Source: Oscillospiraceae bacterium
GTDB taxonomy: Bacteria; Bacillota; Clostridia; Oscillospirales; Oscillospiraceae
DNA: 5,438 bases
Reading direction: 5' to 3'
NCBI GenBank assembly: GCA_017620315.1
Contig: JAFZQQ010000312.1
Coordinates: 1-5,438 of the forward strand
Shown here: positions 1-5,438 of the stretch, piece after piece
Position numbering within the stretch: position 1 is the stretch's first letter
How the letters are laid out: the number at the start of each line of letters is the position of its first letter
Notes under the pieces: model-generated
Seen by the model: the letters and a program-made list of their open reading frames with translations, nothing else
Databases searched by the model: none
Told to the model about the DNA's origin: nothing
Position numbers and translations under genes: made by a program

Positions 1-1
1 G

Positions 2-433
2 ATCACCGAATCTGCCTCAACGCGCGAAACGCCCGCCATTACCGAGGCGCTTGAGCGGCTGCGCGCGCTGGGCTATACGCTCTCGCTGGATGATTTCGGC
101 ACAGGCTACTCCAACCTGATGCAGCTGATCAGCAGCAGCTATAAAAATGTGAAGATGGACAAGTCGCTCCTCTGGGACGCCGAGCACAACAACGCTACGG
201 CGCAGATGCTCGAGAGCATGGTGCATGTCATCCGAAGCATCGGCTTCAACGTGGTGCAGGAGGGCGTGGAGACCGAGGCACAGCTCAAAAGGGCTACGGA
301 CTACGGCAGCAATCTCATTCAAGGCTTTCTGTTCAGCAGACCGATCCCGAAAGAGGAGTTTCTTGAATACCTGAAAAAAGAAAACCTTAAAGAGCACGAA
401 GCTCAAAACAGAATAGAGGCTTTCACAGAATGA
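2..433 (+). CDS. EAL-domain protein, C-terminal part (putative cyclic-di-GMP phosphodiesterase), 5' end outside the window
   Basis: The reading frame is open from the first complete codon (position 2) to a TGA at 431-433, so the gene enters from the left and only its last 143 codons are visible. The EAL-domain motifs appear in order: an ITES motif at the left edge, DDFGTGYS (89-112), VKMDKSL (149-169), VVQEGVETE (251-277) and IQGF (317-328). In this family the acidic residues of DDFG, the lysine of VKMD and the glutamate of EGVET belong to the metal and catalytic site that hydrolyses cyclic-di-GMP to pGpG, and all are present, so activity is plausible. The EAL signature itself, and any GGDEF, PAS or membrane segments, would lie upstream and cannot be seen. 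After the domain there is a short charged tail of about 25 residues. The gene converges on lepA and ends at a shared terminator. A catalytically dead c-di-GMP sensor cannot be excluded without the N-terminal half. Confidence 0.93.
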   Translation: MTESASTRETPAITEALERLRALGYTLSLDDFGTGYSNLMQLISSSYKNVKMDKSLLWDAEHNNATAQMLESMVHVIRSIGFNVVQEGVETEAQLKRATDYGSNLIQGFLFSRPIPKEEFLEYLKKENLKEHEAQNRIEAFTE

Positions 434-478
434 AAAAGCCGGCCTCCCGCATCGAACCGCGGGAGACCGGTCGTTTTT
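433..478. terminator. Bidirectional rho-independent terminator between the EAL gene and lepA
   Basis: Arms at 439-450 and 459-470 pair over 12 positions with a single C-A mismatch (443/466) around an 8-nt loop. On the + strand the stem is followed by five T residues (474-478). On the - strand it is followed by the complement of the A-run at 433-437, again five T residues. The hairpin begins 5 nt after the EAL gene stop and 19 nt after the lepA stop, as expected for a terminator serving two converging genes. Confidence 0.88.
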
Positions 479-489
479 GTCCGGCGCTC

Positions 490-2292
490 TTACTCGTCGA
501 GCTTGAGCACGGCAAGGAAGGCTTCGGTCGGCACCTGCACCGTGCCGAGGGAGCGCATTTTTTTCTTGCCCTCTTTTTGCTTTTCCAGCAGCTTCTTCTT
601 GCGCGTGATGTCGCCGCCGTAGCACTTGGCAAGCACGTCCTTGCGCATGGCCTTGACGGTCTCGCGCGCGATGACGCGCCCGCCGATCGCCGCCTGGACC
701 GGCACCTCAAAGAGCTGGCGGGGAATGTTTTCCTTGAGCTTTTCGCAGAGCTTCCGCGCGCGGGGATATGCCTTGTCCTTATGCGCGATAAAGCTGAGCG
801 CGTCGACCTGGTCGCCGTTTAAGAGAAGGTCGACCTTCACAAGCTCGCTGGGCCGGTAGCCCGAGAGCTCGTAGTCCAGTGAGGCGTAGCCCTTTGTGTT
901 CGCCTTGAGCGAGTCGAAGAAATCATAGATGATCTCGTTGAGCGGCATCTCATAGTGCATCTCGACAAGGAAGGTGTCGAGATACTGCATATCCTTGAAC
1001 TCGCCGCGCCGATCCTGGCACATCGGCATAATATTGCCGACATAGTCCGGCGGCGTGACGATCGTTACCTTGACGAAGGGCTCCTCGGCGTGCTCTATGA
1101 CGCCGGGGTCGGGGTAGTTGTGCGGATTGTCGACGCGCACCATCGTCCCGTCGGTTTTGTAGACCTCGTAAATGACGCTCGGGAGCGTGGTGACGAGATC
1201 GAGATCGAACTCGCGCTCAAGCCGCTCCTGAATGACCTCCATGTGCAGCATACCCAGGAAGCCGCAGCGGAAGCCGAAGCCGAGAGCAACGGAGCTTTCC
1301 GGCTCGAAGGTGAGCGAGGCGTCGTTCAGCTGGAGCTTTTCAAGCGCGTCGCGCAGATCCGGATATTTGCTGCCGTCCTCGGTGTAGATGCCGCAGTAGA
1401 CCATCGAGCGCACCTTGCGGTAGCCCGGCAGCGGCTCGGAGGCGGGGCTCTCGGCGCCGGTTACCGTGTCGCCGATTTGCGTGTCGTGAACGTCCTTTAT
1501 GCTGGCGGTGAACCAGCCGACCTGACCCGCGCGCAGTTCGCTTGTGCTCTCGAGCCCGAGCGGGCGCATCAGTCCGCACTCGACGACCTTGAAGCGCGCT
1601 CCGGTGGCCATCATCTTGACCTCCATGCCGGGGCGGATGGAGCCGTCCATCAGACGCATATAGACGATGACACCGCGATAAGCGTCATAATAGCTGTCGA
1701 ATATCAGCGCGCGCAGCGGCGCGGAGACGTCGCCCTTCGGCGCGGGCAGGCAGTTCACTATGTCCTCCAGCACCGCGTCGATGTTGATACCCTGCTTGGC
1801 GCTTATTTCCGGAGCATCCTCCGCGGGGATGGCGAGGATGTTTTCAATCTCCTCCTTCACGCGCTTGGGGTCGGCGGCGGGCAGGTCGATCTTGTTGAGC
1901 ACGGGGCGGATCTCAAGATCGTGCTCCATGGCGAGATAGGTGTTGGCCAGCGTCTGCGCCTCGATGCCCTGCGAGGCGTCCACCACCAGCAGCGCGCCCT
2001 CGCAGGCGGCGAGCGAGCGGGAGACCTCGTAGTTGAAGTCCACATGGCCCGGGGTGTCGATAAGGTTCAGGGTATAGGTCTCGCCGTTGCGCGCGGTGTA
2101 GTCGAAGGTGACGGCGCGCGCCTTGATCGTTATGCCGCGCTCGCGCTCGAGGTCCATGTTGTCGAGTATCTGATCCTCCATCTCACGCGCGCTCACGGCG
2201 TTGCACTTTTCAAGCAGCCTGTCCGCAAGCGTGGACTTGCCGTGGTCGATGTGCGCGATTATGCTGAAATTGCGGATGTTTTCCTGTTTCAT
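490..2292 (-). CDS. lepA: Elongation factor 4 (LepA), ribosome-associated translational GTPase
   Basis: This 600-residue protein has the normal LepA length and appears intact. The G domain is at the N-terminus: P-loop AHIDHGKS (residues 13-20), switch I RGIT (52-55), DTPGH (79-83), NKID (133-136) and SAK (164-166). Domains resembling EF-G domains II, III and V follow, and then the LepA-specific C-terminal domain, recognisable by [18 protein letters not shown] and the closing EAFLAVLK. LepA binds the ribosome in the cytoplasm and hydrolyses GTP; proposed roles are back-translocation or rescue of stalled ribosomes and, in more recent work, support of initiation or 30S biogenesis. The ATG at 2290-2292 is chosen because the protein begins just before the P-loop, as in the family, and because AAGGAAG lies 8 nt upstream. 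The gene lies 106 bp downstream of a co-directional XRE regulator gene and ends at the shared terminator at 433-478. No clear promoter was seen in the 106-bp gap, so read-through from the regulator promoter is possible. Confidence 0.98.
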   Translation of the reverse strand: MKQENIRNFSIIAHIDHGKSTLADRLLEKCNAVSAREMEDQILDNMDLERERGITIKARAVTFDYTARNGETYTLNLIDTPGHVDFNYEVSRSLAACEGALLVVDASQGIEAQTLANTYLAMEHDLEIRPVLNKIDLPAADPKRVKEEIENILAIPAEDAPEISAKQGINIDAVLEDIVNCLPAPKGDVSAPLRALIFDSYYDAYRGVIVYMRLMDGSIRPGMEVKMMATGARFKVVECGLMRPLGLESTSELRAGQVGWFTASIKDVHDTQIGDTVTGAESPASEPLPGYRKVRSMVYCGIYTEDGSKYPDLRDALEKLQLNDASLTFEPESSVALGFGFRCGFLGMLHMEVIQERLEREFDLDLVTTLPSVIYEVYKTDGTMVRVDNPHNYPDPGVIEHAEEPFVKVTIVTPPDYVGNIMPMCQDRRGEFKDMQYLDTFLVEMHYEMPLNEIIYDFFDSLKANTKGYASLDYELSGYRPSELVKVDLLLNGDQVDALSFIAHKDKAYPRARKLCEKLKENIPRQLFEVPVQAAIGGRVIARETVKAMRKDVLAKCYGGDITRKKKLLEKQKEGKKKMRSLGTVQVPTEAFLAVLKLDE

Positions 2293-2300
2293 AAATCACA

Positions 2301-2307
2301 CTTCCTT
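2301..2307 (-). promoter_or_regulatory. Shine-Dalgarno site of lepA
   Basis: Read on the - strand the sequence is AAGGAAG, with an 8-nt spacer to the ATG at 2290-2292. It supports the chosen lepA start. The rest of the 2293-2398 gap holds only short GC palindromes and no convincing promoter or terminator. Confidence 0.8.
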
Positions 2308-2398
2308 ATAGGGCAATGCCGCGAATTCGCACACTGGAGATATACGGCGCTGCCCAGGCTTCCGAAAGGGGCGGATGCGCTGAGCGCAGACCGGGAGG

Positions 2399-3076
2399 CT
2401 ATCTTCCCAAAAGCCGGTTGGTCTCTTCCTCGGTCGAGTGCAGGACCTGCGTAAGACTTTGGGTGAGCCCCGGGTATGCCTGCGAAAGCGCGGTGCTGTC
2501 CATCGCGGGCAGCGACGCGTCCTCGCTCTCCATCGCGTCGAGCGCCTGAGCGAAGCTGACGCGGGCAAGCCGCATCTCTGCGTCCACCGCGTCCATCGAA
2601 AACGCCGTGCCGCCGAGAGCAAAGAACTTGTCCTTCCCGCCTGCCGCGCGGTGGAGCATTCTGTAAAGCTGATAGAGCGCGCCGCCGAGATAGCTTCCCG
2701 CGGCGTTGACCGCCTCGCGCGAGCCGGTGCCGCCGAGCAGTTCAAAAAGAAGGCTCGTTGTATTCACGAGCAGCTTTTTTTGCAGCGTCGCGGCGATGCT
2801 TCCTTTCAGACTGCCCTTTTCGCTGCTGGCGTCGTAGAGCTCCTGCGCGTCGATGACCGCGCCGTCGCGGTCCAGTGTGCGCCCAAGCAGATAGTCTGCG
2901 CTCACATGGTAATAGTCGCAGGCCTTGCGGACAAAGGCGAGGCCGGGCTCGCGCACGCCGTTTTCATAGTGGCTGAGCAGCGCCTGCGAAATATCGAGAT
3001 CGCGCGCCGCCTGCCGCTGCGATATCTCCTTTTCCTGCCGAAGCAGGGCAAGCGTACGGGGAAAATCTTCGTTCAT
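2399..3076 (-). CDS. XRE-family helix-turn-helix transcriptional regulator with an uncharacterised C-terminal domain
   Basis: This is a 225-residue cytoplasmic protein. Residues about 6-65 form a typical Xre/HTH_3 DNA-binding domain: LALLRQEKEISQRQAARDLD leads into a helix-turn-helix, the recognition helix is near ISQALLSHYENG (29-40), and the domain closes with YYHVSADYLLG (55-65), a common ending in this family. Residues about 75-225 are predicted by eye to be mostly helical (LQKKLLVNTTSLLFELLGG, then several amphipathic stretches). I do not recognise this part; it may serve dimerisation or ligand sensing. There are no membrane segments. The ATG at 3074-3076 is supported by AGAGGT 7 nt upstream and by a good promoter further up. 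The gene is divergent from spoIIE and upstream of lepA in the same direction. A palindrome immediately downstream of its -10 box suggests autorepression (inference). A link to sporulation is suggested only by position. The DNA-binding call is firm; the target and signal are unknown. Confidence 0.9.
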   Translation of the reverse strand: MNEDFPRTLALLRQEKEISQRQAARDLDISQALLSHYENGVREPGLAFVRKACDYYHVSADYLLGRTLDRDGAVIDAQELYDASSEKGSLKGSIAATLQKKLLVNTTSLLFELLGGTGSREAVNAAGSYLGGALYQLYRMLHRAAGGKDKFFALGGTAFSMDAVDAEMRLARVSFAQALDAMESEDASLPAMDSTALSQAYPGLTQSLTQVLHSTEEETNRLLGR

Positions 3077-3083
3077 GTCGGAT

Positions 3084-3089
3084 ACCTCT
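3084..3089 (-). promoter_or_regulatory. Shine-Dalgarno site of the XRE regulator gene
   Basis: Read on the - strand the sequence is AGAGGT, 7 nt before the ATG at 3074-3076. It supports this start over any internal one. Confidence 0.7.
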
Positions 3090-3098
3090 GTTTATCAT

Positions 3099-3115
3099 AC
3101 TGTATTCAATACGGT
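3099..3115. promoter_or_regulatory. Candidate operator: 17-bp dyad, probable XRE autoregulatory site
   Basis: The sequence actgtattcaatacggt is an inverted repeat with 8-bp arms around a central C at 3107. Its core GTATTCAATAC (3102-3112) is perfect, and one outer pair (3101/3113) mismatches. It lies just downstream of the regulator's -10 box, over the predicted transcription start and the first transcribed bases, the usual place for a repressor operator. Binding by the neighbouring XRE protein is inferred from position and symmetry only. Confidence 0.6.
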
Positions 3116-3116
3116 G

Positions 3117-3142
3117 CGTATTAGTATATATTGCAGAATACG
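3117..3142. promoter_or_regulatory. Second, spaced dyad with the same half-sites, overlapping the regulator's -10 box
   Basis: CGTATT (3117-3122) and AATACG (3137-3142) form a perfect 6-bp inverted repeat with a 14-bp spacer that contains the -10 hexamer. The half-sites match those in the 17-bp dyad next to it. This could be a second operator or cooperative site. Short AT-containing repeats also arise by chance in such DNA, so the call is tentative. Confidence 0.4.
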
Positions 3143-3151
3143 ATTTGTAAA
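3123..3151 (-). promoter_or_regulatory. Sigma-A-type promoter of the XRE regulator gene
   Basis: On the - strand, TTTACA (complement of 3146-3151; 5 of 6 to TTGACA) is followed after exactly 17 bp by TATACT (complement of 3123-3128; 5 of 6 to TATAAT). The predicted transcription start is near 3116, about 40 nt before the ATG. The surrounding DNA is clearly AT-richer than the coding regions on either side. This is the best promoter match I found in the window, and it could also drive lepA by read-through. Confidence 0.78.
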
Positions 3152-3194
3152 GAGTTTTTTGCTTATTTGGCGGGTATCGTCCGCGTATTATTTC

Positions 3195-3227
3195 CCGACA
3201 GCATTCTCCCTCGTGGTGCGTTAAAAT
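3195..3227 (+). promoter_or_regulatory. Weak candidate promoter of spoIIE with long spacing
   Basis: CCGACA (3195-3200; 4 of 6 to the sigma-A -35) and TAAAAT (3222-3227; 5 of 6 to the -10) are separated by 21 bp. In Bacillus subtilis the Spo0A-activated spoIIE and spoIIG promoters are known for an unusually long spacer of about 21-22 bp with 0A boxes overlapping the -35 region. Here CCCGACA (3194-3200), read on the other strand as TGTCGGG, matches the 0A box TGNCGAA only partly. A second option with the same 21-bp spacing is TTGCTT (3159-3164) and TATTAT (3186-3191). No conventional 17-bp promoter was found on this strand. Confidence 0.3.
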
Positions 3228-3237
3228 TCACGTAAAC

Positions 3238-3245
3238 GGGGGTGG
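3238..3245 (+). promoter_or_regulatory. Shine-Dalgarno site that supports the GTG start of spoIIE
   Basis: GGGGGTGG lies 7 nt before the GTG at 3253-3255. There is no ATG in frame nearby, so this purine-rich site decides the start. Confidence 0.65.
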
Positions 3246-3252
3246 ACAGGCT

Positions 3253-5283
3253 GTGAATAAACTTCACGTGCCCCGACGGGAGGCCGTCGGGCGAATTCTG
3301 GTTTGCATTCTGCGCGCGCTGCTGGGGGCGCTTTTATCCGGCGCGCAGGTGCTTGGAGGCTATGCGCCGTTTGCCGTCGGCGCCGTCGGCGCGGCGGGGC
3401 CGGGCTGGGAGGGGCTTGGCGCGCTTGTCGGCGTTGGCCTTGGCGCGCTTGCGCTGCTGGACTTTCCTCACGCGCTGCGGACAATGGCCTGCTGTGTGCT
3501 CATCTTCACGGCGAACAACGCCTTCTGCGAGCTCAAGGCATACAAAAAGCCATGGTTCCTTTCGACGATGACGGCGGGGCTTATGCTCACCGTCGAGGCG
3601 ATCTACGCAATTCGGTCGGGCAGTCTTGCCGCAGCGGCATACTGCGTCGCGGCGACGGCGCTCGCGGCGCTGTTCGCGCCCTGCTGCAGACTGGCGCTTG
3701 AGTCAGAGGACGCGCGGCGCGAGCATCCCGCGGCGGCGTTGATGCTGCTGACGGGGATACTTACCGCGCTGGGCGCGGCGCAGTTCGAGAGCGGACTTGC
3801 TCCCGGGCGCGCCGTGGCTGTGCTGGCGGTGCTTTTTATCGCCTTTGACCGTGATATGGCGTCATCGCTGGCCTCTGCGCTGTGCATAGGGCTTGCGATG
3901 GATATCTCGACGGCGCGGGGAGAATTCCTGCACGCCGCATGCTATGGCTTTGCCGCGCTATTGACCGGCTTTCTGCGGCAGAAAAGCCGATTGCGCGCGG
4001 CAGGGATCTTTGCGCTTGCGGTGACGCTCTTCTCGCTTCCGCTGGGGCTTGAGAGCGGTACGACGCTTCTCTGTGAGGGACTTGCGGGAACGCTTATGTT
4101 CCTGCTGCTGCCCTCGCGCGCATTGCGTTCCGTGCACGCGGCGACAGAGGACGCCGCCGAAGCGCGCGAGGATAGCATCCGCGGCAGACTGAGAGAGTCT
4201 GCGGAGGCGATAAAAGAGCTTTATGAGGGCGTGGCAAACGGCGTGGAAACGAAGGAAGAGAACCCGGCGATCATCTTTGACCGCGCGGCGGAGGCGGTCT
4301 GTCGCGACTGTGCGCTGCGCGAGACCTGCTGGGAGCTGGAGTACCGCCGCACGTTCAACGCAATGAGCGAGGCGGCGGGAGCGCTGCTGGAAAACGGAGA
4401 GGGCTCCGCCGGGGACTTTCCTCAGTTCTTTTCCGAGCGCTGCGTCAGGTTCACGAGCTTTCTCGCCGCGGTCAACTCGGAGCTTCGCGCCTTCCGGCTG
4501 CGCAGGCAGTACAGGGTGCGGCTGAGGGACGCGAACGCGCGTTCCGCCGCACAGTACGCGCAGCTTTCGGAGCTTTTGAGACAGGCGGCGGAGCGCCCTG
4601 TCGAGGCGGCGGGAACGGCGCTTCTCGATTACAGGATAGGACTGAAGCTGCGCCCGAAGAACGGCGAGCTCATAAGCGGAGACAGCGCGGAGAGCTTCGA
4701 GACCGGCGGCGGTGAGCTTTGCCTCCTGCTCTCGGACGGCATGGGCAGCGGCGAGGACGCAAGGCGGGAATCATCGTTTGCCGTGCATCTTATAGAGCGG
4801 CTGCTGCGCGCCGGGATAGACGCCCCGCCGACGCTGCGGACGATCAACAGCGCGCTGAGTCTGCGCGCGGAGTATTCCGACAGCTTTGTCACGGTGGATC
4901 TTCTGACGCTCTCACTCAAAAGCGGGGAGGGCGAGCTTTACAAGTACGGCGCTGCGCCGTCGTATGTCAAGCGCGGGCGGAGGGTGCACCGTGTGGGCTG
5001 CGCCTGTCTGCCCGCGGGTCTTGCAGACGGCGCTGCGCCGCCGGAGCAGACGCATATCCGGCTGGAAGCCGGAAGCTTTCTCGTTATGGTGACGGACGGC
5101 GTTGCCGACGCGACGGACGATGAGTGGCTTCGGACGCTGCTTGCGGAGTGGGAAGGGGAGAACCCGCAGATGCTGGTGTCGTCCATCCTTGCGGACAGCT
5201 ATGCGCACAAGGGCACCGCCGACGACGCGGGCGTAATGGTTCTGTACCTTCCGGAACGGGGCGGAGGTGCAAAAGAGGCTTGA
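3253..5283 (+). CDS. spoIIE: Stage II sporulation protein E (SpoIIE), membrane-bound PP2C-type serine phosphatase
   Basis: In the family, SpoIIE sits at the asymmetric division septum, interacts with FtsZ, and dephosphorylates the anti-anti-sigma factor SpoIIAA so that sigma-F becomes active in the forespore. This copy has 676 residues and starts at GTG (3253). Residues about 12-290 are strongly hydrophobic with roughly ten possible membrane spans. A helical, charged linker follows from about 295, with a cysteine motif C350-x2-C353-x5-C359-W360 of a kind common in SpoIIE proteins. The PP2C domain covers about 460-670 with its acidic metal-site motifs: ISGDS (D477), LSDGMGSGEDA (D495), VTDGVADA (D615) and ADDAGVMVL (D657, D658). 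All look intact, so phosphatase activity is expected. The protein is about 150 residues shorter than the Bacillus subtilis one (827); the short N-terminal tail and a reduced central region appear to account for this. It is transcribed divergently from the XRE regulator. An insertion-sequence-like end begins about 25 bp after its stop. A different PP2C/RsbU-type phosphatase is unlikely given the membrane region and cysteine motif. Confidence 0.95.
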   Translation: MNKLHVPRREAVGRILVCILRALLGALLSGAQVLGGYAPFAVGAVGAAGPGWEGLGALVGVGLGALALLDFPHALRTMACCVLIFTANNAFCELKAYKKPWFLSTMTAGLMLTVEAIYAIRSGSLAAAAYCVAATALAALFAPCCRLALESEDARREHPAAALMLLTGILTALGAAQFESGLAPGRAVAVLAVLFIAFDRDMASSLASALCIGLAMDISTARGEFLHAACYGFAALLTGFLRQKSRLRAAGIFALAVTLFSLPLGLESGTTLLCEGLAGTLMFLLLPSRALRSVHAATEDAAEAREDSIRGRLRESAEAIKELYEGVANGVETKEENPAIIFDRAAEAVCRDCALRETCWELEYRRTFNAMSEAAGALLENGEGSAGDFPQFFSERCVRFTSFLAAVNSELRAFRLRRQYRVRLRDANARSAAQYAQLSELLRQAAERPVEAAGTALLDYRIGLKLRPKNGELISGDSAESFETGGGELCLLLSDGMGSGEDARRESSFAVHLIERLLRAGIDAPPTLRTINSALSLRAEYSDSFVTVDLLTLSLKSGEGELYKYGAAPSYVKRGRRVHRVGCACLPAGLADGAAPPEQTHIRLEAGSFLVMVTDGVADATDDEWLRTLLAEWEGENPQMLVSSILADSYAHKGTADDAGVMVLYLPERGGGAKEA

Positions 5284-5308
5284 TATAAGGGAAGCGCCGG
5301 GAATTGAT

Positions 5309-5364
5309 ATGCTCCCTCTATAGGAGACAGTGAAAAACAAAACTGTCACCTATAGGGGGAGCAT
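5309..5364. repeat. Long inverted repeat (23-nt arms, 10-nt loop) that includes the downstream ribosome binding site
   Basis: The left arm at 5309-5331 and the right arm at 5342-5364 are complementary at 21 of 23 positions. The exceptions are 5317/5356 (T opposite G, which would be a G-U wobble in RNA) and 5325/5348 (A opposite A). The loop at 5332-5341 is A-rich. No T-run follows the right arm, so it does not look like an intrinsic terminator for spoIIE. GGGGGAG (5355-5361), the likely Shine-Dalgarno site of the ORF starting at 5369, lies inside the right arm. Confidence 0.88.
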
Positions 5365-5368
5365 TGCT

Positions 5369-5438
5369 ATGCCAAAAAAAGAAATGGTGAGCTTCGAAGA
5401 GAAGCATCGGTTAGTTTTAGCGTGTATCAATAGGAAGA
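5369..5438 (+). CDS. Start of an ORF, probable transposase or IS3-type OrfA, cut by the window edge
   Basis: ATG at 5369 opens 23 complete codons, MPKKEMVSFEEKHRLVLACI then NRK, with no stop before the window ends. GGGGGAG lies 7 nt upstream. The pattern of a short basic start followed by 'FEEKHRLVLACI' resembles the first helix of helix-turn-helix domains in IS3-type OrfA and related transposases, whose early residues often read like F-E-x-K-x-x-x-V-x-x-x. The codon use (AAA, TTA, GTT, TGT, AAT) and low G+C differ from the neighbouring GC-rich genes, which points to foreign origin. With only 23 residues the family is uncertain; a phage or plasmid regulator is the main alternative. Confidence 0.5.
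   Translation, partial: MPKKEMVSFEEKHRLVLACINRK

Larger units (their letters stand above)
5309..5438 (+). mobile_element. Probable left edge of an insertion sequence, continuing beyond the window
   Basis: Base composition changes sharply after spoIIE: positions 5363-5438 are about 38% G+C against well over 60% in spoIIE. A long inverted repeat is followed at once by the start of an ORF whose N-terminus resembles transposase DNA-binding domains. The exact left end, any terminal repeat and any target duplication cannot be fixed, because the right end is not in the window. The left boundary given is that of the inverted repeat and is provisional. Confidence 0.5.

Noticed and set aside
17..625. 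A 202-codon open frame on the - strand across the EAL gene, terminator and lepA 3' end
   Set aside because: It runs through the bidirectional terminator and overlaps two well-supported genes, and its translation has no family features.
2321..2388. Short palindromes in the XRE-lepA gap (gcgaattcgc at 2321-2330; tgcgctgagcgca at 2376-2388)
   Set aside because: They are short, have no T-run for termination, and do not resemble the GTATT half-sites. GC-rich palindromes of this size are expected by chance.
955..2454. A 499-codon open frame on the + strand, antisense to lepA
   Set aside because: It lies almost wholly opposite lepA, which has all family motifs. Its translation is rich in His, Val, Leu, Asp and Arg in the way typical of antisense frames of GC-rich genes, and I recognise no domain.
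2438..3124. A 228-codon open frame on the + strand opposite the XRE regulator
   Set aside because: The opposite strand codes for a clear helix-turn-helix protein with its own promoter and ribosome binding site. The + frame has no recognisable domain and is explained by GC-rich codon bias.
5309..5364. The inverted repeat read as the intrinsic terminator of spoIIE
   Set aside because: No run of T residues follows the 3' arm; instead it leads within 7 nt of its Shine-Dalgarno site to an ATG. Some transcription reduction cannot be excluded, but a standard terminator is not supported.
1..5438. CRISPR array, tRNA or rRNA genes, riboswitch, defence system
   Set aside because: No regularly spaced repeats, no tRNA-like cloverleaf or rRNA stretches and no recognisable defence genes were seen. 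All non-coding gaps are under 200 bp.

Overview
The window reads as chromosomal DNA from a GC-rich, endospore-forming member of the Clostridia (Oscillospiraceae-like, inferred). The grounds are a SpoIIE-type sporulation phosphatase, a Firmicutes-style lepA, strong purine-rich Shine-Dalgarno sites, and one near-consensus sigma-A-type promoter. The species cannot be named from the sequence alone.

Layout from left to right. (1) Positions 2-433, + strand: the C-terminal end of an EAL-domain protein (cyclic-di-GMP phosphodiesterase type), cut by the window edge. (2) Positions 433-478: a hairpin flanked by an A-run and a T-run, a bidirectional terminator shared with the converging lepA. (3) Positions 490-2292, - strand: complete lepA (elongation factor 4). 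(4) Positions 2399-3076, - strand: an XRE-type helix-turn-helix regulator, upstream of lepA in the same direction and possibly co-transcribed with it. (5) Positions 3077-3252: a 176-bp divergent intergenic region with a strong promoter for the regulator, a near-perfect 17-bp dyad downstream of its -10 box, further copies of the same half-site, and a weak candidate promoter for the next gene. (6) Positions 3253-5283, + strand: complete spoIIE, with a multi-span membrane N-terminus and a C-terminal PP2C phosphatase. (7) From about 5309 to the end: a long inverted repeat followed by the first 23 codons of an AT-richer ORF, most likely the left edge of an insertion sequence.

How the parts may work together. 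SpoIIE activates sigma-F in the forespore by dephosphorylating SpoIIAA. The divergent XRE regulator has a promoter region packed with GTATT/AATAC half-sites, which fits autorepression and possibly control of spoIIE. LepA and the EAL protein are housekeeping or signalling genes with no direct link visible here. The most unusual structure is the inverted repeat at the right edge. Its 3' arm contains the Shine-Dalgarno site of the downstream ORF, so read-through RNA from spoIIE would be expected to fold and hide that ribosome binding site. I see no clearly new multi-gene system; the window is mostly well-known genes with interesting regulatory DNA.
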